Part shown: positions 49,995 to 61,557 of the stretch, piece after piece | Numbering within the stretch: position 1 is the stretch's first letter | Layout: each line of letters starts with the position of its first letter | DNA from: Clavelina lepadiformis | Taxonomy: Eukaryota > Chordata > Ascidiacea > Aplousobranchia > Clavelinidae | Assembly (NCBI RefSeq): GCF_947623445.1 | Contig: NC_135247.1 | Span: forward strand, 18,416,501-18,480,500 | DNA length: 64,000 bases | Direction: 5' to 3' | The notes under the pieces: generated by a model | Told to the model about the DNA's origin: nothing | Seen by the model: only the letters and a program-made list of their open reading frames with translations | Databases searched by the model: none | Program-made: the position numbers and the translations under genes

Positions 49995-51150
49995 CCAAGC
50001 AAAGCCCCGGCCAAGCAGTTGAATGGTTGTTTTAACATGACCTTGTTTTTGTAACTGCAGTTCAACGGAAGCCATGGTTATATAACACACTTTTTCTTCC
50101 GGTTTTAATTTGATGTTTTCGGCTAAAGAGCTATCGATAAAATCTATCGAAAAAAATTAAAGAAAAAAGCGCCGAAGTCTAACAAGGCTTTAACAGGTCG
50201 GCCTTTAATGACAGCGTTGACGACTGTACGCTGGAGGCAGCCGGGAGCCCCCGCAACAAATATGATCCCAGATGTTTTTGTGGCGATGGCAGAATAATTC
50301 ACTTGATTCCTCACAACAGGCCGCTGAAGAAGTTTTTAGGAAAGAGCGATTACTGCGGCAGACATTTGAAAAATGGCCTCTTTTTCCGCAATTGTGACAT
50401 TCTCGATCACGGACCGGACAATGATTACAACTATGAAGCGGTCCGCCACAGTAAAAGCAAGTCTTCTGAGTTCTCAATTTACGCACTTTCTGAGCGACAG
50501 CTAATGATCCTCCAGTTTGTAGTGTACTTTCTCTAGGTGTCACAGCGTGCAACGTTGATTGGGCCGAGGCCACCAGGCCAGGGCCGCTACTACCAGCGCC
50601 CATTGAGCTCGCTCTAAGTTGTCGGTTAAATTGACCGCTCGTTGTAGTTCGACATCATCTCTCTCCAACAGGCGTTGACGTATGAGCGAAGAACTCACGC
50701 CATTAATGAAAGAGTCCCGTATAAGTTCGTCGCGGTACTTACTCGCTGTGACTGCTTCAAAAGTACAATCCTTAGCGATTACCTTTAAGGGCACGAAGGT
50801 ACTCCAGGACAATTTCCCCGTGGTTTAGCTGCCGACTGACCAGTAGATGCCAAGCGTAGACATTATTTCTTGGTCGAATGTACAACTTTTTCAAAAGAGT
50901 TACAATACTCTCGTAGCTATCACCTTCTTCTACATAGGAGAAAACTTCGCGCGAAAGACAGCTTCGAACAATTCTTGTTTTGTTTATAGCGGGCGATGCG
51001 TAGGGCGTAGCTCTTCCAGTGTAGCAATGTAGTCTTCGACCGTCTGTAACCAATACTTGAAAACTTTAGGAGCGTCGACGGTATCCGGGCTAACCGTGAG
51101 ATCTTTCGGTCGAAGTAAAAGCTTGTCCATGACCAGCTCGTCTTATTCTG
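49995..51150 (-). mobile_element. Truncated Ty3/gypsy-like LTR retrotransposon fragment (gag and start of protease)
   Basis: Read on the minus strand from about 51130, a gag-like protein begins MDKLLLRPKDLTVSP and continues in shifted frames through a capsid-like segment (DELIRDSFINGVSSSLIRQR). Two CCHC zinc knuckles follow (CFYCGGPLHSCNHC and CHNCGKRGHFSNVC). Downstream a retropepsin-like region has KALLDFG where the active-site D-T/S-G triplet is expected, then in another frame a stretch with AENIKLKPEEKV. It stops abruptly at the junction with exon 8 of gene E. No LTR, reverse transcriptase or integrase is present. Frameshifts and truncation show it is inactive. Confidence 0.75.
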
Positions 51151-51280
51151 TTTTAATAAATTGTCATGACCTTTGAACTCAAATATGAAATCCAAGTAAC
51201 TAAGTCTTTATTAAAACAGAATTGCTAGTCCTAAAATAAAATATAATTATTTACGTAAGACGTGACTGTAAACTATATAA

Positions 51281-51692
51281 CAGGGGTGGGCAAATTTCTT
51301 CAATGAAAGAGTCGCTTGCGGAAAAATATAAACACCAGCGAGCCGCAAAATCAGTAATGATTGTCAATTTGGTTATTATACTATTAGTAGTCATTTTGGG
51401 ATATTACTTTTTAACTAAAAGACCCATAAAAACATGTTGGTGAGGTGCATTTTGACAACCTTTGCCATAGAGTATAGAATCTATACCTGAAAACAATGTC
51501 GGAATCGATGTCTAGTGTTACGTCATAAACGAAATCCTGGCCTAAATAAAGAAAAACTACACAGAAACTTTCATAAACGGTACTCTTGGTAGCCTTTACA
51601 TTTTTTGGAATTTTACGATTCGACTAGAAGAGCCACAAAAAACATGCCGGAGAGTCGCATGCGGCTCGCGAGCCGCAGTTTGCCCACGTCTG
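51281..51692. mobile_element. Nonautonomous hAT element in intron 8 of pseudogene E
   Basis: A 412-bp element with imperfect inverted ends CAGGGGTGGGCAAA and TTTGCCCACGTCTG. It is flanked by a perfect 8-bp duplication, CTATATAA (51273-51280 and 51693-51700). The matching intron of gene C (near 42132-42142) has one copy of CTATATAA and no insert, which proves the insertion directly. Internal GAGCCGC/GCGGCTC motifs are typical of this hAT group. No coding capacity. Confidence 0.92.
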
Positions 51693-52497
51693 CTATATAA
51701 CACTTATATACTGTAGATAAACTCTTAGCATTAAGCAGCCAATCAGTCTAAACTACGCTTACTAACACAAGAACCAATTAAGACGGCGTGATTATGTGCG
51801 AGGCAGAAAAGGAAGACAAACGAATGTCACCACACACATCAGGTATTTTTATTGCATCACACGAATCTATAATATCGGTTGAAATTTGTTGCAGCGGCGA
51901 GGCCTGATTGCTCGCAATGCTCCTGCACCAGCTGTATTTCCAACCATCCCTGTCTATTCAGTCCTCCTGTGGCGACAGTTTGCAATTTTCCTTACCACGA
52001 GTTCTGTACCTTGCAAGACATTGACCGAGCAGTGTCTGGAACAATCAGTACGTTCTTGTTTGTGCTTCTTCGCTTATATGTGCTGTTTAAATACCGCATC
52101 GAAGGCAAATTCCCAGGATAAACTGTACGGTTGGTGTTTCCATAGGTTCAGTAGAGGGCTACCCTAGGAGCATAATGCGTGGGTGTAGTTACAAGGGAAT
52201 CGGCGACACATGCCAAGTGAGTAGCCAAGGATCAACCGAAAGTTGCAACAAAACTTGCTCAGTTGATGGCTGCAATCTAGGTATGACGTAAGATTTGCAA
52301 GTTTATATGGTTTAAAACAACGCTTTAAAATAGCGGGACAACATCCCACGATATTTGTCAAAAGATTAACCTACTATGAATTTTGTTTAACTAAGTGTGT
52401 TTACTTAGGTGATGTAAATGGGGTGGCGTCTAAAGCTTTGTGGCATCCTCTTCTGCTGACCGCCATTGGCTCGTTGGTGTGCCTTTGCCGCCACTAG

Positions 52498-54203
52498 AAT
52501 ACTCCAAGCATATTAATCCTGTACAAAATACACTTTAATCTGCATTTTTGTCGCTTTTGGGTGATGTTGTTATCAGTCTTGATACAAGTTAATGCAAGCA
52601 TAAGCTTCTAATGAATTAGGTGTTTCAAAGTGAAAATAAAATCTCCATGAGCTATTTCATTTTACAAATATTCTAATTATTGACATTTTGCAATTTTTTT
52701 GGAAATTCCTTTGCAGCTTGTATCAATTTTCACAAGTTTAAATGAGAACTCAGACATCTTATAACTACAATGTGCAGTTTTAATTTTCTTGCGTTTTTGA
52801 TAACTGTTATTAAAAACTTGTATAATATCAAACGATATCACATTGCTGAATCTATCGTTGAAGAATAGTTAAAATTTGTGAAAAGATATAAAATGGTAAA
52901 TTTAAGAGAGTAGCCTATAAAACTGCAGTACAGGTGGTCATTAAAGGTTTCGGTTCTATTGTTACCACGTGTTCAAACAAGCAAAGGCAGGAGAGCTATC
53001 TGCTTTATTTGCTTAACAAAACAGAATATTTTGTTCTTTTGGAAATTTCCATTTTACATTTATTCAAATAAAGTAACTAACTTATCATAAACCTACAAAC
53101 AATGAACAATGAGCAAATGATTTTGCTGAATGCTTGGCGATTTACAGATTCATGAATATAAAATTTGAAGTGTTTTAATGAAAAAACAAATTTATAGTAA
53201 CTGAATGTTGCAAAACTAATCCTGGGAATAGCGAAGAAATACATGGTAGCAAAAAATTTTGTTACTGACAAAATTGAAAAGCACCATTGCGTTATAGAAC
53301 ATGTAAACTGGGCTGTAAAAGTGCGAAATTTCTTATTTTCTTCTATTTAGTGAATAAGTGTTTAGAAAACGAGATGTACTTACATTACCTTTACAAGTTA
53401 AATATTAAGCGGTATTATTGATCCGTTAAGCATTTTTGTGACTAACATCATCAAGCGGTTTAGCATAAAATCCATTTGATGTTGATGCAGTTTGTGAAAA
53501 TATATAACAAAAACTGAGTAAAAGGAGAAAAATGTTAACAGTCGCGAACCGTATACGCAGAATGAAGACAAAAAGCTTAAGCAGTAAATAGCATTTTATT
53601 TTTCAGGCGCTTCGTTCAATGAAATTTGTCCTATCGATCAAAGCTTTTGATGAATAAAATATTTTCTAATGTTTTCGCTTTTAGTCTCCATTCTTCCCAT
53701 AAAACAGAAACGATACTCGACCATTTATCAACAGCCTGTTTAAACAATAAAATATTGAAATGCGGTTTGCTTTCTGTGTTATAAAAGGCAGATGTTTTAT
53801 TCTTCCTACAAATGCGTGTTTTAATATTTACTCTGACATTTCGTGCTTTTACAATCTTGGGTATAACTAAGTCGCAAATCTCTGCAGCATGATCATTTCT
53901 ATGACGTTCTTCTTGAGTAAGCAAGTGTAAGTGCCTTTCATGATAACAATGGCTCAGGACTTGAAATAAATCAGTTGTTCATAAAATGTTAACTCTTGAT
54001 ATCTTAACTGAATCTATGATTGGCTTTGAGGAAAAAGTGTATCTGATTTTATGCTGTTTCAGTTGTAAATTTTTAATATAGCCCAAAATATTAGCAAGGG
54101 ATTCGTATAAACCAAAAATACTCTCGAACTATTCTAGGTAGTAGATCTTATACATTCAGTTATAAAAATAAAAATCGAAAAGAAAATTATCGCAATCGCC
54201 GGT
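52498..54203. other. Array spacer E-F (duplicated unit)
   Basis: Third copy of the spacer, leading into gene F in the same way that C-D leads into gene D. The minisatellite is reduced to about two AACAATG units near 53096-53112, and about 230 bp present in C-D near 43600-43700 is shortened here. Confidence 0.7.
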
Positions 54204-57200
54204 ATGTTGGAGATTTCTTGGAGAAGTTGGACAATTATCTTCGTTGTTTCTGCGACTTTCTTTGGATGCCAGGGTGAATGATATTTCCGTACATTCAAAG
54301 CTGACCGAAAAATACTTATTTAGCTTAAAATATTGAAAGTATTATTTTAAATTACAATTTAGTTTCAAAATTTTTACTTTTGTTTTCATTTAAGACTTTT
54401 TGATTCTTTTTGGCAGGAGAAGGTGTTACTGAATGCCTCACGTGCACCTGGACACCCAGCAGCCCTGATATGAACTGCTATGACCCATCTTCTGCGACCT
54501 CATCTACAGCCAGAGATTGCTACACGCATCCCAGTTCCAACAACGTTTGCCAAACAACTTTCACCTTAGAAGATGGTCGGTTTGTGTGTTGTGTGTGGAG
54601 ATCGCAATTCCAAGATTTTGTTCACATTTTATTTTTATTTTAAAAACCCGGCAAATTTTCAGGAATCGTTGCCTATATTAGGAGAGGTTGTGAAATGGCA
54701 GATGGGAATCAAGATTTTTCAGAGAAGTGCGTGACGTCATACGGTCTTTACACTGATAACGTGGAGACGACCGCGTGCTATTTCAGTTGCAACACATCTA
54801 ACAACTGTAGCGCTGTAACACCACGTGAGAAAATATACAACGGCGGTCGTAAATATATGGACTTCGTATATGTAAAATTATTATTTACTCACATTTGTCA
54901 ATCGCAGAAAAAATGATACCTTGTGACGTCAACTGCGGTCTCAACGGCGAGTGTGATTACATCACCGGAAGTTGCGTATGTATGGATGGATATTCCGGAA
55001 GCACGTGTTCAACAGGTGAACAACTATTAAGGAAAGCAAGTTAGACGTTTTCAAGTTAGTTAGCTTAGTTAGTTAGTTAGCAAGTTAGTTTAATTAAGAT
55101 TTTGTCGAATTAATTTTACTCAGCGGAACCTCCTGTGACTGAATTCCTAAGTTGCCACCAATGTGACGACGAGTCAGGCAGTTGTGCCATGAGCAATGAA
55201 CCAAAAAAGTGTCAAGATCAGAGTCAAAAATATTGTTCGGTTTCCAGGACAACAACATTCGATGAAAGTGCGTCAGTTTAGGCTTTTTAAATTTTTACTT
55301 CGCGAAAACTCGGTTTTGTGGGTGATTGTGATTGCATTCATGTTCTCTATACTTTCAACTTTATTTTGATCAGCTTGGAGATAAAATGCCTGTTTTATGG
55401 AGATTTGAAAGCTGCTTGTTCTGTTTGTCAGTTTCCATTATTCTTATGTTCGTTAACATTCATTTATGTGAGTTTAAATTTATGAACAAACTTTCATTTA
55501 CCTTGGTTTTTAATTTTTGTGTTTTAGATGGGAAATCAATTCGTGACGTCATAACGCGAAGTTGCACAACTGATTACGTAGCAGGTGACGAATGTTTCAT
55601 CTCCAGTAGAGGGAGTGATGATATTCTATCCGGAGTCGAATACACTTGCATCTCGACTTGTGATAAAGACGGGTGCAATACCGGAACTCGTAAGTAAGCG
55701 GTGAAATAGTAAAACAAGTTGTCAAATTGCAAGTTATGAAATTATACATTATCGCCATGTTTAATTTTACGAAAGTTGTAACCATAATGTGACTAAATCA
55801 GTGAAGCACTAATCTTTAGTTGTTTTAATTGTTAGTATCTTTATTTTCGTAAAACTTTTTACAAAAGCTGGCATTTGCAATGAACAGATAAACGTCGAGT
55901 TATCTGTCTATCAAACCCACTAAACAATTTCAATTTCTGTGCGAACAATGTTTCATTTCAATATTCTCAGCTGATGGATATCTTCAAGGAAACGATCCAG
56001 ACCGTCCATTGAGTTGTGTCGTTTGTTCATTGAATGATGACTCAAGTTGTGCTATCAGCACAACAATCTCGTTTTGTCCATCATCGTCCACCCATTGTCA
56101 GTCGATTGTGACGTATTATAAGTCAGACAAAGCCGACTTACGATCTGGTGGTAAGTGGAAAACTCTTTAAAATTGTTTGCAATGATTTGAAACCGACAAA
56201 GTCAGTGTTTTCCGAATGATGAGAATCGAATCAATATTAAATAACGCTTAACATATCACATATGGAGAAAAAATGTTGTAAACCTTAGGAAATAGAAGCA
56301 TTCAAATAGTGAAAGCTGTTATATAATCTATCCAATCACGTGAAATACAGCCACGTCATCCAATGTTTCTAAGACGTTGTCATAATGTCGTTATAACCGT
56401 CATACTGTCGATTCATTCACAGTCGACCCTGACTACATGCTCATCAGCGTTGAACGTTCTTGCACCACGTCACCTCTCACCACCCAATGCACGTCAAGTT
56501 CCGTTGGCTCATCCAGTTTAGTAAAAGTCACGTGTCAGGAAAGTTGCCAGGGCGATGGATGCAACAGTGGATGGCGTAAGTGAAGCAGAAATAGAAAAAT
56601 TTACCTTGAAGTAGATTATGTTGTTTTAGGTGAATGACATTTTCACGTTGGTTTTAACTTTTTCAGCCACGAGGCCCAAATGTTCTCAATGTCAATGTCC
56701 AAATCATCCCACTGATCTGTGTGAATCGACCGATGCTTGTTATTTCAGTCCTCCTCAGCCGGAGTCTTGTGACTTTCCGTACCATGAGTTCTGTATTGTA
56801 CAAGACATTAATCATTCTGTATTGGACGGAACAAGTTAGTAAAATGCGTGCAAAAGGGATGGTTTTATGCGAGTTAACTTTAACGTAAAATTGGATTAGT
56901 TCTATGCGTTTAGCTTTTTGAAAATGGTAAGTTGATAAATAGTTGGCTTTGCTTTTTTGTATTTCGGCAATAACCATTCAAAGATTTGATGGTCGTTTCA
57001 GGCTTTGTTGATGGTTACCCTAGGAGCATAATACGTGGGTGCAGTTACAAGGGAATTGGAAACGATTGTAGTAGTGAGGGACAAATTGAAAGTTGCAACA
57101 AAACCTGCTCAGTTGATGGCTGCAATCAAGGTATAAAGAGAGGTTTTAAAGTTAAAATGTAGAACTTCCATAACAAAAACTACATTATTTCTGTTTTATT

Positions 57201-57297
57201 TCACATTTTAGGTAACGGCGGAACATTCCAAGCGTCGTTTTCGTATTCTTTGTCGGTCGTCGTTAGTTTGGTTTCGTTTGTTTGTCGTCACTATTAG
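54204..57297 (+). CDS. Array gene F: secreted/GPI-anchored LU-EGF-LU-LU-LU protein (mosaic)
   Basis: Eleven exons: 54204-54273, 54417-54575, 54663-54824, 54908-55015, 55124-55267, 55528-55689, 55971-56150, 56423-56575, 56667-56834, 57002-57130 and 57212-57297. They give 506 residues, all phase 1. The first four exons and the upstream spacer are nearly D-like (signal with WTIIFVVSATFFGCQG; LU1 ending NNCSAVT, again lacking the terminal Asn). The EGF contains GECDYITGSCVC. LU2 and LU3 are close to C. Exon 9 is longer and divergent (CSQCQCPNHP), exon 10 is almost identical to that of A and B (FVDGYPRSIIRGCSYKGIG), and the tail ends FVCRHY as in B. F is thus D/C-type at the 5' side and A/B-type at the 3' side. 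Donors of exons 2 (GTCGGT) and 9 (GTTAGT) are weak. Confidence 0.87.
55052..55092. repeat. GTTA-rich microsatellite in intron 4 of gene F
   Basis: Imperfect run of AGTT/GTTA units in an intron whose counterparts in C and D lack it and are instead about 200 bp long with a different sequence. Confidence 0.6.
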
Positions 57298-58390
57298 CTT
57301 TGTTACGCTGATGACGTGATAAAAATTAACCTACAAATACGATTAATTTTAAGAAGTGGAAAACGTTTAATCACGTTTTGTCTGATGTACTCAATTGTTT
57401 CATTAATTGCTCCAACTTAGACAAATTATTAATTTTCAAGTTATACTTCGTCACTGAACAATTTCATAAAATGATATTGCTCCAAGTGAATTTGACTTGT
57501 TTTTAATTTGTAGCTTTAAAAGCAAATAATTTTAGGAAAAAAGCTGTGTTTGAGAAACCGAATTGTCCGTAGATTTTAGCAGCTTACTGTCAAAAATGAA
57601 AAAACATGACTCTAGGCAAGACTTTCATGTTTGATTTGAATTCTTAAACATGACGTAATTCCCTTGTTGGTCAACAATAACCTCATGGTATAGAAAAATC
57701 CACTCCACTCTCTATTACCATCATCGCATATTTGGTTACAACTCTATTGTGGTTGTTGCACTGCACTGTTGCACTGCAAATACTTTTTTGGATGAAACCT
57801 TCTGAGAAAACTATTAGACAGTTATAGGCCTAGCAAACAATTAGGCTTTTCTCTCAGTAGGTTTACCTCTGCAGTAATTTGCGAAAGAGATGTCGCAAAC
57901 AAACAGTCAAAACCACGGATTTGCAAAACTCTATCGACTAAACAAAACCCACATTCTTTCACATTCATTCATTCATTCATTCACATCTTTATAGTAAACA
58001 CTTTTATCACTCAAACCACAGGTAAATATTGTTCCGTTTCTTGTATAAAGCTGCACGGGTTTGTGTTGGAAAAATGTGCAACATTGGGTTAATTATTAAC
58101 CATGATAAGAGCCGTTCTGGCAATACAAGCTCCTTTTGACACCAGATCCCCACAATGCCGCTTGCTTAACAATCGTCTCTTTCATTTGAAAGCTCTCTTT
58201 GCAGATAACAAATCAGAGATTGCCTGAAGGATTTTCTGTTAAGTAAGAATTAACAGAAAGATGAAAAACTAATTAGATAAATTATATTGGAAAAGTATAA
58301 AGTACTGTATAGGAAACTTATTTATCAGCATTGAGTGGAAAAGTTAATTTCAGTTTGCTGGTGTTAGTTTATGCGGGGTCAAGGTCAAGA
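57298..58390. other. Intergenic between gene F and SLC22 gene 2
   Basis: Contains the gene F 3' UTR and the SLC22 gene 2 upstream region. A perfect (ATTC)5 microsatellite lies at 57963-57982. No gene seen. Confidence 0.45.
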
Positions 58391-61300
58391 ATGTATGACT
58401 TTGACGTCATATTGAAGAAAATTGGAGGCTTTGGTCGAATCCAGGCGGTCTTGACTTTCATGATATGCTTCAGCGCCATTCCATCGGGCCTCGTGACACT
58501 GGCACCAGTGTTCATACAATACAGACCTGACTATAGGTCGGTTTCTTGGCTTTCAGTACTGACCAGGTTATAGTTTAACCTTCATATTGACTGACTGACC
58601 GACTAATCTAACCTTTGTCTGCCAGATGCCGTATTCCTATTCTCGATGAGCAAAGTTCCCATAACTTGAGCGAGGAGCAAATCCTCAACTTCAGCACGCC
58701 TTTTGATCCTGGCGACAACAAGTTCGACCTCTGCTACAGGTGAATAAAGGTGATGGGAATGTCGCCATTACTTTATTAATTGCTTTCATGGCTATCTTCG
58801 CCTCCTTTCACCTCGGCCATTTAGCTTTCCATACAACGACACTTCATGCAACGGAAGTGACGTTATAAAGTGCTTCAATAATTCAGCAGAACCAGAGATA
58901 TGCAAAGATGGTTATTATTATGACAGGACCCTTTTCAGCGAGACAATTGTTACCGAGGTTTGTTGTCGATTGTTGTGTGCGTCTACAGAGTTGTAGCGAA
59001 GGCAATTCTACACTTGGTAAAAAAAGCGATTACGCGCGGAATTCGCAATGTTTATTCTAGAATGTAAAACCAACTTGGATTTCTTTGTACATTTTTTATA
59101 CGATGAATTTTTTTTCAACTTACAAGTTCAACATCGTTTGCGAAAACCGATACCTAGATGCACTTGCTACGTCACTTTTCATGGCTGGCAGATGTATAGG
59201 AACTATCCTGTGTGGATATATTGCGGACAGGTATGTCTGTGCTTTGAGACAAACTGCATTCGGATTTGTGATTGATAGAAAAATCGTCTCTGCACAGATT
59301 CGGGAGAAAGAAAACCATTGTTGCGTCATATTTGGCTTGCTTTGTTGCTGTCCTCAGCTGCAGCTTCGTGCATGAGATGTGGATTTTTATTCTTCTACGA
59401 AACATGACTGCTTTTTTTGACAACGGAAGCTACGTACCCAACTTCCTCTATTGTCAGTTAAGTATCGTGTAACCAACATTCTTCTATGACATCATAATTA
59501 TTGTCGTCATAAATTTCTTTCTTTGCATATTTCAGTGCTTGAAATGACGTCGGTACAGTATAGATCTATAGTCGGGCTAACTTACCAAATATCGTTCTCG
59601 GTTGGTTACATGCTGCTCTCCGGGCTCGCTTACTACGCAAGAAACTGGCATCACCTGGAGGTTTGTGGCATTGGATTTAAATTTATTGTAGAAAGTGGCA
59701 GAGATTTTGTTGCTATGCGGAGAGCGAAGTGGTCTGTGTCTTCTTCCTGATGATTTGGGTGCACCGGCATCTTGGTAGTGGACCTTGTTTGAGAAGTTGT
59801 TCACGATACTGTGAATGATGACTTTTGCTTTTTACAGATGGCGATTGCAATGTGCATGGTCCCTTATCTCATCTTCCTTCTGTTTATTCCAGAATCTCCA
59901 AGATGGTTGTTTTCTAGAAAAAGAAATGTGGAAGCCATGAAGGTCAAGTTTGATTTCACATAGATGCTAAGATTGCAAACTATTTATTTCTTTCTGTGTA
60001 GTTGTTTGTTTACCATTAAGCACGACTTAGCGCTATGATGGGCGCGACAGACAAGTAACCAACCTGGTAGCCTATAAGTCGCCATCAACCCTAAGTCGTT
60101 TATAAAGCAATCTGATTAAAAATATTATATTAGGTTTTTAAGGAGATGTCAATAGTAGAAAGTGCACTGTTTGTAAACATCTATTTGAACTTCAGATAAC
60201 CAGGAGATTCGCCCGATGTAATAAAGTTCGGCTTTCAGAGGCAGATATATTATTACATGCGGAAGTGAAAGAGAAGGTTAATTTTGTTTGGATTGTTTGA
60301 ATAATTTTAACATTGTCACATATTTTAGGATTATTACTTTGCTGCATAAATTTTAAATAAAAAACTTCAAAAATACACAAATAAGTTATGAATTAAGTTA
60401 ATCTCATCTAGGACAAGATTAGTCGTGCCAGGACTTACACAACAAAAGATTTGTTCAAGACACCAAAAACGAGAATTGTCACGCTGAAAATTTTGTTTCT
60501 ATGGTAACAATCGATTGAACTGAAGTTTAATATTTCAATTAAACTTACATAGATATTTTATGCGGAATGATTAGAATCAGATTTGGCTGATGTAGTGGTG
60601 TTGTAACAATGATTTGACATTAATGATTACACCAATTTCTTCATTCGCAGGGTGACAAGTGGACTTGTTTATTACGGCATCTCTCTGAATGCCAGTTCAT
60701 TGTCTGGAAACATATTTATCAACAACTGCTTAAGTTCGTCATGATTTTTAACAGTTTGTGTACATTTGACATTTTACACTTGCAATGGAACCTCCCATTC
60801 ACGTTTAGATAGTTCTGTCCTTTTTATTCATCCGTCAGGTGGCGTTATGGAAACCGTAGCCTACTTTCTGATCATGTTCCTGATGAACAAAACCGGAAGA
60901 CGATGGATGTTAATCTTCTTGTTTGCCTTGGCTGGTCTGGGACTTTTAGTCGGGACTGCTCTGATGGAGATCGTTGGTGGAAATGAGAGTAAGTGCTGGT
61001 TGTTGTGCAATGCAGGTGGTGTATTACGTTCGAGTGAAAGCTTTGACGTCATTTCTTTAGGCGTGATTTTTTTCTTCATTGGAAAGTTTGGGATAGCCGG
61101 AGCATACGCAGTGATTTATAATTTTACCACCGAACTTTATCCAACTGTGACGAGGTAAGTAATTTGATTTGTTTCCTCATTGGTACCGGTCAGTTTAAGA
61201 CACAAATATTCAACTCTTAAATTGAGATTGTTTTTAAAGGGATTCAGCTCTATTGATAAGGTTTTATGCATTACTTTAAATTTACGTCAACGCAGGGGAA

Positions 61301-61557
61301 ATGGAGTCAGCGCGGGTGCCACTTCTGCAAACCTGGCCAGTGTGTTTGCTCCGGTCATGATCGAGCTCCAGGACTCCTTATCCTGGCTTCCAAATGTCCT
61401 TTTTGGTGTCATGGCTGTCATTGCAACTTTTATTACGTATACAATGCCGGAAACAGGAAGTCGTAATATGTGTGAGACAATCGAAGAAGCGGAAATCTTC
61501 TACGCCGGAAAAAGGAAACAGCGCGTTTCGGTCGATTCCAGTTCTTCGATGTTGTAA
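58391..61557 (+). CDS. SLC22-family organic cation/anion/carnitine transporter, gene 2
   Basis: Thirteen exons: 58391-58536, 58626-58739, 58825-58957, 59127-59230, 59298-59452, 59536-59660, 59838-59942, 60196-60276, 60412-60503, 60651-60733, 60839-60988, 61061-61154 and 61296-61557. They join to 547 residues, and exon number and phases match gene 1. The ATG at 58391 (MYDFDVILKKIGGFGRIQ) aligns with the gene 1 start; an in-frame upstream start would add a non-conserved leader. Landmarks are an N-glycosylation- and Cys-rich loop in exons 2-3, DRFGRKKT across exons 4-5, FIPESPRWLF in exon 7, VYYGISLNASSLSGN in exon 10, and GAYAVIYNFTTELYPT in exon 12. The C-terminus has ETIEEAEIFYAGKRKQR. Exon 5 ends at the donor GTCAGT and exon 10 at GTTCGT, both weak but supported by gene 1. 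Confidence 0.92.

Larger units (their letters stand above)
49805..52497 (+). pseudogene. Array gene E: broken LU-EGF gene retaining LU4 and GPI-tail exons
   Basis: Homology begins inside intron 7, so the promoter, signal peptide, LU1, EGF, LU2 and first half of LU3 are absent. About 2.8 kb was removed relative to D. Exon 8 starts at 49901 but is cut at 49994, within GSSS, and runs into a retrotransposon fragment. About 134 bp covering the rest of the exon and its donor is missing relative to C. Homology resumes at about 51174 in intron 8. Exons 9 (51895-52047), 10 (52146-52280) and 11 (52409-52497) remain open with good splice sites and a VASKALWH tail ending CLCRH. Without a start or signal peptide a normal product is not possible. 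A hAT element sits in intron 8. Confidence 0.85.

Noticed and set aside
50303..51032. Plus-strand open frames at 50303-50536 and 50847-51032
   Set aside because: They are antisense shadows of the minus-strand gag fragment.
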